From contig NZ_MKVV01000038.1 in the NCBI RefSeq assembly GCF_001899645.1, positions 49,771 through 113,770 on the forward strand: DNA of 64,000 nucleotides. The letters are read 5' to 3'. The DNA is from Pseudonocardia sp. 73-21 (GTDB taxonomy: Bacteria; Actinomycetota; Actinomycetes; Mycobacteriales; Pseudonocardiaceae). The stretch's first letter is position 1; each line of letters starts with the position of its first letter. Below are positions 35,730-43,785 of this stretch, one piece after another. Under the pieces are notes generated by a model. The model was not told the origin of the DNA. It ran no database searches and was given only the letters and a program-made list of their open reading frames with translations. A program made the position numbers and the translations under genes.

Positions 35730-36095
35730 CCGCCGATGGAGCCCCCAGCGCTCGATGAGCTCGTCCGGGTCGGCGGGTTCGGGGTAGAAGGACGCGTAGA
35801 GGTGCACGGCCTCGGCCACCCGCAGCCGTTCGGGCAGCTCCCCGGCCTGCAGCTGGATGCCCAGGACGTCGCGCAGCGCCGTGCGGTCGCGCCACGGGTC
35901 GAGCCCGAGGACCGAGATCGTCCCGCCGCCCGGGGAGCACAACCCCCTCGATGCACTCCACGGTGGTGGTCTTCCCCGCCCGTCGGGGCCCAGCACGCCG
36001 AAGATCTCCCCCTCCCCGACGGCGAACGAGACGTCGTGGACGGCGGCGTGGTGGCGGTACCGCCTGTGCAGGCGGTCGACCTCGATGACGGGCAT
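35730..36095 (-). pseudogene. Truncated, frameshifted ABC transporter ATP-binding gene
   Basis: The N-terminus MPVIEVDRLHRRYRHHAAVHDVSFAVGEGEIFGVLGP is a normal ABC ATPase start. The Walker A that should read GPDGAGKTTTVECIEG is broken by loss of one base (GACGGGCGGGGAAG). A second shift near 35940 returns to GGGTISVLGLDPW. Homology stops after PADPDELIERWGL; the signature motif, Walker B and the rest are missing. It was probably half of an ABC-2 exporter whose permease is gone. It lies just upstream of the yidC-linked genes and divergent from nei. Confidence 0.8.
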
Positions 36096-36169
36096 GGGAA
36101 CGACGGTGCTGCGCGGGTGCGGCCGAATCGACCGCGCCGCCACGCCGGGTCGACCGATCGGTGGAGAGC

Positions 36170-36175
36170 TACGGT
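36170..36175 (+). promoter_or_regulatory. -10 box (TACGGT) of a leaderless nei transcript
   Basis: TACGGT is followed by six C residues and then the nei ATG at 36182, leaving no room for a ribosome site. TCGGTG at 36158-36163 recalls half of the RecA-NDp motif, but the spacing (6 instead of 8) and the missing TTG argue against a true match. Confidence 0.55.
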
Positions 36176-36181
36176 CCCCCC

Positions 36182-37006
36182 ATGCCCGAAGGCGACACCG
36201 TCTACCTCGCCGGGAAGCGCCTGCGTGCCGCGCTCTCCGGCCGCACCCTGCTGCGCGGCGAGCTGCGCCACCCCCGGCTGGTGGAGCACGACCTGGCCGG
36301 GCGCACCGTGCTCGACGTCGCGTCAGTGGGCAAGCACCTGTTCACCCGCTTCGACGACGGCCGCAGCCTGCACAGCCACTTCCGCATGGACGGCAGCTGG
36401 CACCTCTACCGGCCCGGCATGTCGTGGCAGCGGCCCGCGCACGAGGCCCGCGCGATCCTGGAGAACGCCGAGCGCGTCGCCGTCGGGTTCGCGCTGCACG
36501 ACATGGAGCTGCTGCCCACCACGCAGGAGGACCGGCTGGTCGGGCACCTCGGGCCGGATCTGCTCGACCCCGGATGGTCGGACGAGCACGCGGCGGAGGC
36601 GCTGCGCCGGTTCACCGCGCGCGGGGCGTCGGAGGTGGGGTCGGTGCTGCTGGAGCAGCGGGTGATGGCGGGCGTGGGCAACCTCTACAAGACCGAGGTG
36701 TGCTTCCTGCGCGGCTTCTCCCCCTGGACGCTCACCCGCGACGTACCCGACCCCGCCGGCGTCATCGCGCTCTCGCGCGAGCTGCTGCTGCGCAACGCCG
36801 ACCGGCCCGAGCAGTCCACCACCGGCGACCTGGGCCGCAACCAGCACTGGGTGTTCGAGCGCGGCGGGCAGCGCTGCCGTCGCTGCGGCACGCGGATCCG
36901 CGTGGCCGAGCATGGCGCGGGCGTCTACGCCCGCCTCGCCTACTGGTGCCCCCGCTGCCAGCCGGGCCCGGCGCCCGCGCCACAGCCCCGCGCTCCCCGC
37001 CGCTGA
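36182..37006 (+). CDS. nei: Endonuclease VIII-like DNA glycosylase
   Basis: A 274-residue Fpg/Nei-family glycosylase-lyase that removes oxidised pyrimidines. The N-terminus MPEGDTVYLAGKRL supplies catalytic Pro2 and Glu3. The H2TH domain is EQRVMAGVGNLYKTEVCFLRGF, and the C-terminal zinc finger is CRRCGTRIRVAEHGAG...WCPRC. The MPEGDT start and the Nei2-like finger place it with actinobacterial Nei2. Start 36182 is fixed by Pro2. It is transcribed alone from a putative leaderless promoter and ends at a strong hairpin facing pspA. Confidence 0.93.
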   Translation: MPEGDTVYLAGKRLRAALSGRTLLRGELRHPRLVEHDLAGRTVLDVASVGKHLFTRFDDGRSLHSHFRMDGSWHLYRPGMSWQRPAHEARAILENAERVAVGFALHDMELLPTTQEDRLVGHLGPDLLDPGWSDEHAAEALRRFTARGASEVGSVLLEQRVMAGVGNLYKTEVCFLRGFSPWTLTRDVPDPAGVIALSRELLLRNADRPEQSTTGDLGRNQHWVFERGGQRCRRCGTRIRVAEHGAGVYARLAYWCPRCQPGPAPAPQPRAPRR

Positions 37007-37012
37007 CCTCCA

Positions 37013-37078
37013 CCGCCACATGGTCACCTGTGACGGTGCGGAGGGCCCAGGAGACCGCCACACGTGATCATGTGGCGG
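37013..37078. terminator. Bidirectional hairpin between nei and pspA
   Basis: CCGCCACATGGTCAC (37013-37027) and GTGATCATGTGGCGG (37064-37078) form a 15-bp stem with one mismatch. A smaller palindrome, CCGCCACA...TGTGGCGG, is nested at 37055-37078. It separates the convergent nei and pspA genes. Confidence 0.75.
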
Positions 37079-37100
37079 CTCTTGGTGCAGAGGGTGGATC

Positions 37101-37913
37101 TCAGGCGGTGCCGGGCTGCTTCTGCGTGTTGATCTGCGGGGTGGCCGGCGCCGGGGCGGCGTCGCCCGAGGTGACCTCGCCCGCGACGGGCGTGCCGCGC
37201 ATCGAGGCGCGGATCTGGTCGAGGCGGGTGGCGCCCGCCATGTCGACCGCGGAGGCCTGGACCTCCAGCATTCGGCCCTGCACCGAGTTCTGGGCGAGGT
37301 CGGCGGCACCGATGGCGTTGGCGTACCGCTTCTCGATCTTGTCGCGGACCTCCTCCAGCGACGGCGTGTTGCCCGGCGCGGCGAGCTCGCTCATCTGCTG
37401 CAGCGACTTGGCCGCCTGCTCCTGCATCTTCGCCTGCTCCAGCTGCGAGAGCAGCTTGGTGCGGTCGGCGATCTTCTGCTGGAGCATCATCGAGTTGCGC
37501 TCCACGGCCGTGCGGGCCTGGGCCGCCGCCTGGATCGACTGGTCGTGCAGCGTCTTCATGTCCTCCACGGACTGCTCGGAGGTGACCAGCTGCGACGCGA
37601 ACGCCTGCGCCGACTGCTCGTACTGCTGGGCCTTCGCCTCGTCACCCGAGGCCCGCGCCTGGTCGGCCAGCACGAGAGCCTGACGGGCCGAGGCCTGCAG
37701 CTTCTCGATCTCACCGAGCTGACGGTTGAGCTTCATCTCCAGCTGGCGCTGGTTGCCGATCACCGCCGCGGCCTGCTGCGACAACTGCTGGTGCTGGCGC
37801 TGTGCGTCCTCGATGGCCTGCTGGATCTGCACCTTCGGGTCGGCGTACTCGTCGACCTTCGACGAGAACAGCGCCATCATGTACTTCCAGGCCTTCGTGA
37901 ATCCGTTGGCCAT
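37101..37913 (-). CDS. pspA: PspA/IM30 membrane-stress protein
   Basis: A 270-residue coiled-coil protein of the PspA/IM30/Vipp1 family, which binds stressed membranes. It starts [38 protein letters not shown] and continues as long helices ([38 protein letters not shown]). The C-terminal tail is Pro/Ala/Gln-rich. The ATG at 37913 has GGAGGGGCGGAG just before it. The XRE regulator upstream (38164-38586) matches ClgR, which activates pspA in M. tuberculosis. The mycobacterial partner genes Rv2743c and Rv2742c are absent; the operon ends after pspA. Confidence 0.92.
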   Translation of the reverse strand: MANGFTKAWKYMMALFSSKVDEYADPKVQIQQAIEDAQRQHQQLSQQAAAVIGNQRQLEMKLNRQLGEIEKLQASARQALVLADQARASGDEAKAQQYEQSAQAFASQLVTSEQSVEDMKTLHDQSIQAAAQARTAVERNSMMLQQKIADRTKLLSQLEQAKMQEQAAKSLQQMSELAAPGNTPSLEEVRDKIEKRYANAIGAADLAQNSVQGRMLEVQASAVDMAGATRLDQIRASMRGTPVAGEVTSGDAAPAPATPQINTQKQPGTA

Positions 37914-38163
37914 CTGCTCCGCCCCTCCGAGTGCGACGCCGCTGCGCGAGCGCCGTCCGCCTTCACCAGCCTGTACGTGTTCCGCTGTCTTTACCAGTGC
38001 CATCGTGGCACCCGACCGGCCCGTCTTCCACCGTGGGCGCACGATATCGGGGATCATCCCGAGGCCGCCGTCGGGGCGACCCCGGGGTCGAGGCTACCGG
38101 CCGGAAACCATCCGACGCCCGTCGCGCAGGCGACGGGCGTCGGGAGATCGGACGATCCGGTGG

Positions 38164-38586
38164 CTACGCGGCCGCGCGGACCGGGGCCACGGGCTTCGCC
38201 CCGACGGGCTGGGGCGCCACCGGGTGGCCGGTGGGCAGCAGCGGCAACGACGGCAGCGACGGCAGCGACGGCGCGAGGGGATCCGGCGCGCCGGCCAGCC
38301 GCAGGTCCATGTGGCGCAGACCCACCGGACGGCGCGGACGGGCCGCGGCCATGGCCTCGGCGATGGTGTCGGCCGCCTCGGTCAGCAGATCGGGCAACGA
38401 GATGTCGAGTGCCTCGCAGATGGCCGCGAGCAGCTCGCTGGAGGGCTCCTTGCGACCGCGTTCGACCTCGGACAGGTAGCCGAGGCTGACCCGCGCCCGC
38501 CGGGACACGTCGCGCAGAGTGCGCTTGCGCGCGGTACGGGCCCGCCGCAGGGTGCCGCCGATCGCCTCCCGCATCAGCACCGCCAT
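38164..38586 (-). CDS. clgR: ClgR-type XRE regulator
   Basis: A 140-residue regulator: [64 protein letters not shown] is the HTH of ClgR, activator of clp protease genes and of pspA in actinobacteria. The C-terminal third is Pro/Ser/Leu-rich with a [11 protein letters not shown] run. ClgR is degraded by Clp protease through its C-terminal Ala-Ala-type tail; this protein ends PVRAAA, consistent with that. The ATG 38586 has GAGGAGG 5 bases upstream. It is followed by pspA as in Rv2745c-Rv2744c. Confidence 0.9.
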   Translation of the reverse strand: MAVLMREAIGGTLRRARTARKRTLRDVSRRARVSLGYLSEVERGRKEPSSELLAAICEALDISLPDLLTEAADTIAEAMAAARPRRPVGLRHMDLRLAGAPDPLAPSLPSLPSLPLLPTGHPVAPQPVGAKPVAPVRAAA

Positions 38587-38706
38587 GCGAACCTCCTCGT
38601 GCTTTCCCGGCCGGAACGCCGGTGAGATCACCGTACCGAGAATCCGGCCACCGCGTCGCCGGACTGCGCGCGTGGGCCCGTCCGCCCACGGCGAACACGG
38701 GCCGCG

Positions 38707-39303
38707 TCAGGCGGCGGTGGACGTCGAGCGCAGCCGGGCCGCCCGCAGGATGTAGTCGAAACCGGTGATGACGGTGAGCGCGATCGCCACGGCCATCACG
38801 GCGACCCGGACCGGCTCGACCACGGCGGAGCCGCCCGTCAGCTCGACCAGCGGCAGGACGTAGAGGCCGATGGCCACGGTCTGGACCAGCGTCTTCGCCT
38901 TGCCACCCCGGCTGGCCGGGATGATGCCGTGGCGCAGCACCGAGAACCGCAGCAGCGTGATGCCCACCTCGCGCACCATGATCACGATGGTGACCCACCA
39001 CGGCAGCTGCCCCAGGATCGACAGCCCGATCAGCGCCGCGCCCATCAGCGCCTTGTCGGCGATGGGGTCGGCGATGGTGCCGAACGCCGTGACGAGCCCG
39101 CGGCTGCGGGCCAGCTCGCCGTCGAAGCGGTCGGTGATGGCCGCGAGCGCGAACACCCCGGACGCCACGAGCCGCCAGCCGGTGTTCGTGCCGCCGTCGG
39201 TGAGCAGGGCCGCCAGGAACACCGGAACGAGCACCAGCCGCAGGCCCGTGAGGACGTTGGCGATGTTCAGCAGCGGCGGGGGCCCCGGCGGCGGCGTGGT
39301 CAT
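38707..39303 (-). CDS. pgsA: CDP-alcohol phosphatidyltransferase (PgsA-type)
   Basis: A 198-residue integral membrane enzyme that makes phosphatidylglycerophosphate or a related phospholipid from CDP-diacylglycerol. The CDP-alcohol motif D-G-x2-A-R-x8-G-x3-D-x3-D is present as [23 protein letters not shown]. Several membrane helices follow ([34 protein letters not shown]). The ATG overlaps the rimO stop (ATGA). It corresponds in position to Rv2746c. Confidence 0.92.
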   Translation of the reverse strand: MTTPPPGPPPLLNIANVLTGLRLVLVPVFLAALLTDGGTNTGWRLVASGVFALAAITDRFDGELARSRGLVTAFGTIADPIADKALMGAALIGLSILGQLPWWVTIVIMVREVGITLLRFSVLRHGIIPASRGGKAKTLVQTVAIGLYVLPLVELTGGSAVVEPVRVAVMAVAIALTVITGFDYILRAARLRSTSTAA

Positions 39304-40778
39304 CCCGCCGCCTGCCCTGCGGCTGCGGCGAGCGTGCTGCGCGGGATCGTCTCCCGCGGCGAGACGATGAGGTCAGCACCCTCGGTGCCCACCACCTCGC
39401 AGCGCACCAGGTCGCCGATCCTCAGGCCCGAGCCGCGCTCCACGACGCACTCGCCGTCGACCTCGGGGGCCTGGTGGGCGGCGCGCCCGGTGCACTCGAA
39501 GTCGTCGTCCTCCTCGGCCTCGACCAGCACCGTGACCTCGGTGCCGACGCGGTCCTCGGCGCGCTGGCTCATCAGCTCCTCGACGAGCGAGGTGATGCGC
39601 TCGACGCGGGCGGCGATCTCCTCGGCGGGCACCTTCCCGTCGAGGTGCTCGGCCTCGGTGCCGTCCTCGTCGGAGTAGCCGAAGACGCCGACGGCGTCGA
39701 GCCGTGCTCCGGTGAGGAACCGCTCCAGCTCCGCGACGTCGTCCTGCGTCTCACCGGGGAACCCGACGATCACGTTGCTGCGGATGCCCGCCTCCGGGGC
39801 GAGGGCGCGGATGCGCTCGCAGAGGTCGAGGAAGTCCTCCGTGGAGCCGAACCGGCGCATGCGGCGCAGCACCGACGGGCTGGAGTGCTGGAACGACAGG
39901 TCGAAGTACGGCGCGAGGCCCGGCGTGGTGGCGATGACCTCGATGAGGTCGGGCCGCATCTCCGCGGGCTGCAGGTACGACACCCGGATGCGGTCGATGC
40001 CCGGCACGTGCGTCAGCCGCGGGAGCAGCCGCACCAGCGCGCGCGTGCCGCCGGGCAGGTCCTTGCCGTAGGAGGTGGAGTTCTCGCTGACCAGCACCAG
40101 CTCCCGGACGCCCTCCATGCCCAGCCACGCCGCCTCGGCCACGACGTCGTCCGGCGGCCGGGAGACGAACGAGCCGCGGAACGACGGGATGGCGCAGAAC
40201 GCGCAGCGGCGGTCGCAGCCCGAGGCGAGCTTGAGGTTGGCGACGGGGCCGTCCTTGAGCCGGGTGCGCGCGAGGTTGGGCACCCAGGCGTGGCCGGGGA
40301 TCTCGACGTCACCGGACGCGGCCGGCCGTTGCACGGGTGAGATCGGCAGCAGCGTGCGGCGGTCCACCGGTACGTGCGGTTCGGGCGCGTGCCCGCCGAT
40401 CACGTCGGAGAGACGCTCGGCGAGGTCGGGGTAGGCGTCGAAGCCCAGCACGGCGTCGGCCTCGGGGAGCTGTTCGGCCAGCTCCTTGCCGTAGCGCTCG
40501 GCGAGGCACCCGACCGCGACGACCTTGGCGCCGTCGACGTCGGAGGCGGCCAGCAGCGTGTCGATCGAGTCCTTCTTGGCCTGCTCGACGAAGCCGCAGG
40601 TGTTGACGACGATGACGTCGGGCTTCTCGTCGGACTCCACCAGCTCCCATCCGGAGCCCGTCAGCCGACCGGCGAGCTCCTCGGAGTCGACCTCGTTGCG
40701 AGCGCAGCCGAGAGTGAGGAGAGCAGCCCGCCGTGGAGCGTCAGCGGAACGGGCATCGACGCGGCGGGGTGGTGGCAC
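39300..40778 (-). CDS. rimO: Ribosomal protein S12 methylthiotransferase RimO
   Basis: A 492-residue radical-SAM methylthiotransferase that modifies an Asp of ribosomal protein S12. The N-terminal UPF0004 domain has [29 protein letters not shown] and VGCLAERYG cysteines. The radical-SAM motif is [18 protein letters not shown], and a TRAM-like C-terminus follows ([31 protein letters not shown]). GTG 40778 is favoured because TACCCT lies 7 bases upstream, a leaderless layout; GTG 40784 is close by. It overlaps pgsA. Confidence 0.93.
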   Translation of the reverse strand: MPPPRRVDARSADAPRRAALLTLGCARNEVDSEELAGRLTGSGWELVESDEKPDVIVVNTCGFVEQAKKDSIDTLLAASDVDGAKVVAVGCLAERYGKELAEQLPEADAVLGFDAYPDLAERLSDVIGGHAPEPHVPVDRRTLLPISPVQRPAASGDVEIPGHAWVPNLARTRLKDGPVANLKLASGCDRRCAFCAIPSFRGSFVSRPPDDVVAEAAWLGMEGVRELVLVSENSTSYGKDLPGGTRALVRLLPRLTHVPGIDRIRVSYLQPAEMRPDLIEVIATTPGLAPYFDLSFQHSSPSVLRRMRRFGSTEDFLDLCERIRALAPEAGIRSNVIVGFPGETQDDVAELERFLTGARLDAVGVFGYSDEDGTEAEHLDGKVPAEEIAARVERITSLVEELMSQRAEDRVGTEVTVLVEAEEDDDFECTGRAAHQAPEVDGECVVERGSGLRIGDLVRCEVVGTEGADLIVSPRETIPRSTLAAAAGQAAG

Positions 40779-40785
40779 GGGCACC

Positions 40786-40814
40786 AGGGTATCCGGCGGC
40801 TCCTGATCTACGCT
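40786..40814. promoter_or_regulatory. Divergent leaderless promoters of rimO and argA
   Basis: On the minus strand TACCCT (40791-40786) is 7 bases before the rimO GTG 40778. On the plus strand TACGCT (40809-40814) is 6 bases before the argA GTG 40821. Neither start has a ribosome site. The two -10 boxes are only 17 bases apart, so the promoters must overlap and may compete. Confidence 0.58.
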
Positions 40815-40820
40815 GCTGCC

Positions 40821-41318
40821 GTGGCAACGGTGGCCGTGCGGCGGGCCAGAACCGCCGACGTGACGACGATCAAGGACCTCGTGGACTCCTACGCGGGCCG
40901 CGTGCTGCTCGCGAAGGAGATCATCACCCTGTACGAGTCGGTGCCGGAGTTCCTGGTCGCCGAGCTCGACGGGCAGGTGGTGGGCTGCGGGGCCCTGCAC
41001 GTGCTGTGGGAGGACCTGGGCGAGATCCGCACGGTGGCGGTGCACCCGCGCGTGCTCGGACAGGGGGTCGGCCACGCGATCGTCGACGCCCTGATCGCCG
41101 GCGCCCGCGAGCTGGGCCTGCGCCGGCTGTTCGTGCTGACGTTCGAGAAGCAGTTCTTCTCCCGCCACGGCTTCGCCGAGATCGACGGCACCCCGGTGGA
41201 GCCGGACGTGTTCGCGGCGATGCTGCGCTCCTACGACGCGGGTGTTGCGGAGTTCCTCGACCTGGCCCACGTCAAGCCCAACACCCTCGGCAACGTCCGG
41301 ATGCTCGCGCACCTGTAG
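40821..41318 (+). CDS. argA: GNAT acetyltransferase, N-acetylglutamate synthase type
   Basis: A 165-residue GNAT protein: [87 protein letters not shown], with the acetyl-CoA motif [10 protein letters not shown]. It matches the stand-alone ArgA of actinobacteria (Rv2747), which acetylates glutamate for arginine synthesis, and occupies the same place beside pgsA and ftsK. The GTG start is supported by the leaderless promoter box. Confidence 0.88.
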   Translation: MATVAVRRARTADVTTIKDLVDSYAGRVLLAKEIITLYESVPEFLVAELDGQVVGCGALHVLWEDLGEIRTVAVHPRVLGQGVGHAIVDALIAGARELGLRRLFVLTFEKQFFSRHGFAEIDGTPVEPDVFAAMLRSYDAGVAEFLDLAHVKPNTLGNVRMLAHL

Positions 41319-41321
41319 AGC

Positions 41322-41381
41322 GCGGCTGCCGCCGCCCGTGCGTGGATAACAGTGTTCCCACCCTGATTTCCGCTCACGACC
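41322..41381 (+). repeat. Dispersed intergenic repeat, copy 2
   Basis: GCGGCTGCCGCCGCCCGTGC, GTGGATAACAGTGTTCCCAC and CCTGATTTCCGCTCACGACC are contiguous. Copy 1 (24301-24359, minus) differs at only a few positions. It begins 3 bases after the argA stop and ends shortly before the promoter of the AraC gene. It contains GTTATCCAC on the complementary strand, close to a DnaA-box core; no function is implied. Confidence 0.85.
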
Positions 41382-41396
41382 TCGGCGGGCCGCCGG

Positions 41397-41402
41397 TAGC
41401 CT
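41397..41402 (+). promoter_or_regulatory. -10 box (TAGCCT) of a leaderless AraC-gene transcript
   Basis: TAGCCT lies 7 bases before the GTG at 41410 with no ribosome site between. The third-copy-like repeat at 41322-41381 covers the -35 region. Confidence 0.5.
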
Positions 41403-41409
41403 GGCCGGC

Positions 41410-42216
41410 GTGGTCGCCGCGACCGAGCCGGGCGTGCGCTGGCAGCGGCCTGCGCCCGCGGTCCGGCCCTGGGTGGCCACCTACACCGGATACCGCATGG
41501 AGGCCGGGCCTCCCGGGGTCCACATCGGCGTCCCCTCCCCGCACCTGACGTTCCTGCTCTGCCTCGACGGCGCGATCCAGATGGTGGGCGACACGCCGGG
41601 CCGGTTCGGCGCGATGGTCGCGGGCCTGCACGACGTGCCGGACCGGATCGCGCAGGGCGAGGCCCAGACGGGCATCCAGTTGCGGCTGACGTGGCGCGGC
41701 GCCCGCGCCCTGTTCGGCACCCGCGCCGGGGACCTCGCCGCCGACATCGTCGATCTCGACGCCCTGCCGGGACGCTGCGCCGCTCCCCTGCTCGACAGGC
41801 TCGCCTGCGCCCCGACCTGGCCGGAGCGTTTCGCGGTGCTCGACGCGGAGCTCACCGCGCTCGCGGCCCGCGGGCGCGGCGACCGCGGCGTCCGGCCCGA
41901 GGTCGGCTACGCGTGGGACAGACTGGAGGAGACGGGCGGCAACCTCCGCATCGCCGACCTCGCCGCGGAGGTCGGCTGGAGCCGACGCCACCTCGCCGAA
42001 CACTTCCGCGCCGAGACGGGCCTGGCTCCGAAGGCCGCCGCCCGGGTGATGCGCTTCGAACGGGCCTGCGACCGGCTGCGCAGCCCCGCCCGCCCGTCGC
42101 TGGCCGCGGTGGCGGCCGACGGCGGCTACGTCGATCAGGCCCACCTCTCCCGCGACTTCCGCGACCTCGCCGGCCAGACGGCCACCGCCTGGCTGGCCGA
42201 CCGCCCCACCCCCTGA
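41410..42216 (+). CDS. AraC-family transcriptional regulator
   Basis: A 268-residue AraC protein. The N-terminal part is a cupin-like sensor ([15 protein letters not shown]). The two HTHs are [43 protein letters not shown] and [28 protein letters not shown]. It starts at GTG 41410, probably leaderless. The likely target was the neighbouring VOC gene, now broken, because AraC-VOC pairs of this type are common in actinobacteria; that is inference. Confidence 0.88.
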   Translation: MVAATEPGVRWQRPAPAVRPWVATYTGYRMEAGPPGVHIGVPSPHLTFLLCLDGAIQMVGDTPGRFGAMVAGLHDVPDRIAQGEAQTGIQLRLTWRGARALFGTRAGDLAADIVDLDALPGRCAAPLLDRLACAPTWPERFAVLDAELTALAARGRGDRGVRPEVGYAWDRLEETGGNLRIADLAAEVGWSRRHLAEHFRAETGLAPKAAARVMRFERACDRLRSPARPSLAAVAADGGYVDQAHLSRDFRDLAGQTATAWLADRPTP

Positions 42217-42764
42217 CCGCGTGGATCGACCGTCCGGACACGGCCGAGTCCGCCGTCTCGCCACGCGAGCTCGCGGATCGACCGGGCGACTCGGCCCGCT
42301 CGCCGGCAGGCCCGACGGTCTCGGCTCCGACATCCCGACCGATCGGACCACTCGGTCCGCAGATCGCGAACTCGCCGGGTGAGACGGCGTACTCGCGCGG
42401 GTGGGGGTTCCGGCTGCGCTTCCCCGTGGACGCGTTCGGGTTCACCGAGCGGGCGGTCCACGGCGACCCCATCGAGCACGCCGAACTGACCTGGCCCGGG
42501 CCGGACGGCACCGTGGCCGGCGGGGTGATGTTCAGCCCTCACCTCCCCGACGACCCGTGCGGGCAGCCGCGCGGCGGCGCGTCTCTTGCACGTCGTCGTC
42601 ACCGCACCCGACGAGCTCTACGGCCGGGCCGCCGCCGCGGGGGCGACCGTCGTCCGCGACCCCCAGGGCAACGTCTGGAGCGTCGGCACCTGGTACGGGT
42701 GAGCGCACCCAGCGCCCGACTCGCGCGCAGCGAGAGCCCGACTCGCGGGGTGGGGCGGGTGGGC
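42217..42764 (+). pseudogene. VOC/glyoxalase-family remnant and surrounding non-coding DNA
   Basis: From about 42399 a truncated VOC protein can be read: VDAFGFTERAVHGDPIEHAELTWPGPDGTVAGGVMFSPH. After a frameshift near 42580 it continues LHVVVTAPDELYGRAAAAGATVVRDPQGNVWSVGTWYG to a TGA at 42700-42702. The usual N-terminus is replaced by unrelated sequence and there is no start codon. The 180 bases before it and the 60 bases after it contain repeated GCCCGACTCGCG-type runs but no gene that I can support. Confidence 0.72.
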
Positions 42765-43640
42765 CTACTGCTGCTGCAGGATGCCCTGCACGTCGAGGGT
42801 GATCTGGATCGTGGAGCCCACCACCGGCACGCCGCGGGCCAGCATCTGCTGCCAGTTGACGGTGAAGTGCTCGCGGTGCAGCTCCGTGGTGGCCACGGCG
42901 CCGGCGCGGATGCCGTTCCACTCCTGCATGCCCAGGTAGGTGGTGTCGAGCTGGACGTCGCTGGTCATGCCGTGCAGCGTCAGCTCGCCGTCGATGAGCC
43001 AGCGGTTGCCGCCGGGGCGGGAGAAGCGGTGGCTGGTGAAGTGCAGCCGCGGGTAGCGCTCGACGTCGAGGAAGTCGGGCGAGCGCAGGTGGGTGTCGCG
43101 GGCCTCGACGTTGGTGAACACGCTCGCGGCCTCGATGAGCACCTCGATCTGCGAGTCCTCGAAGTGCTCGTCGATGCGGATCTGGCCGCTGAACTCCTGG
43201 AACTGCCCGTAGACCTTCGACATCGCGATGTGCCGGGCCACGAAGCGGACCGACGAGTGGTCGGGGTCGATCTCGTAGATTCCGGGTGTGGGCACGGCGA
43301 GCGTGTCGTCGGGGATGAGCGTGAGCTGGCCGAGCGGGCGGTGGGTGCCCCACTCGACGTCGGTGCGCTCGTAGAGGCTCTGGTAGCCACCGGCCTCCGC
43401 CTGGATGCGGTAGCTGCCGGGCACGACGGCGGCGGCGAAGAAGCCGTACGCGTCGGTGTCGGAGCGGGCGACGCGCTTGCTGGACCGGTCGAAGATCGAG
43501 ACCTCGGCGCCGGGAAGAGGCTTGCCCTCGTCGTCACGGACCTCGCCGCTGAGCAGGCCGCCTGTCAGAGGGATCGGCATGAGCGCCTGGCGCCCACCAC
43601 TGACCTGTCCGGCGTTCTTGCGGCGCTTGCTCCAGAACAT
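42765..43640 (-). CDS. YceI-family protein with carboxypeptidase-regulatory-like domain
   Basis: A 291-residue protein. Residues about 25-110 form a CarboxypepD_reg-like beta-sandwich (LTGGLLSGEVRDDEGKPLPGAEVSIFD...AVVPGSYRIQAEAGGY). Residues 115-291 form a YceI lipocalin-like barrel (GIYEIDPDHSSVRFVARHI, VYGQFQEFSGQIRID, LTLHGMTSDVQLD). YceI proteins bind polyisoprenoid lipids. There is no signal peptide, so it is probably cytoplasmic or membrane-peripheral. The ATG is preceded by AAGGAG at 7 bases. The domain pair is known in actinobacteria, but its role is unclear. Confidence 0.87.
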   Translation of the reverse strand: MFWSKRRKNAGQVSGGRQALMPIPLTGGLLSGEVRDDEGKPLPGAEVSIFDRSSKRVARSDTDAYGFFAAAVVPGSYRIQAEAGGYQSLYERTDVEWGTHRPLGQLTLIPDDTLAVPTPGIYEIDPDHSSVRFVARHIAMSKVYGQFQEFSGQIRIDEHFEDSQIEVLIEAASVFTNVEARDTHLRSPDFLDVERYPRLHFTSHRFSRPGGNRWLIDGELTLHGMTSDVQLDTTYLGMQEWNGIRAGAVATTELHREHFTVNWQQMLARGVPVVGSTIQITLDVQGILQQQ

Positions 43641-43785
43641 CCTGGAACTCCTTCGACGTCGAGCCGCGCGTTCCCCGATCGGCCGCGCGGCCCGTCAACT
43701 CTGACACGGCCCGTGACGGTTGCGCTCCTCGGGCGCGAGTAATGCCGAACAAGGTGTGATGATCGCCACTCTCCGTGGCGTCGGT

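Noticed and set aside
36158..36175. RecA-NDp (PafBC) promoter upstream of nei
   Set aside because: Only TCGGTG and TACGGT match; the TTG part is missing and the spacer is 6 instead of 8.
41322..41381. Repeat copies as part of a replication origin because they contain TTATCCAC
   Set aside because: There is one partial DnaA-like box per copy, the copies are 10-17 kb apart, and no dnaA, dnaN or box cluster is present.
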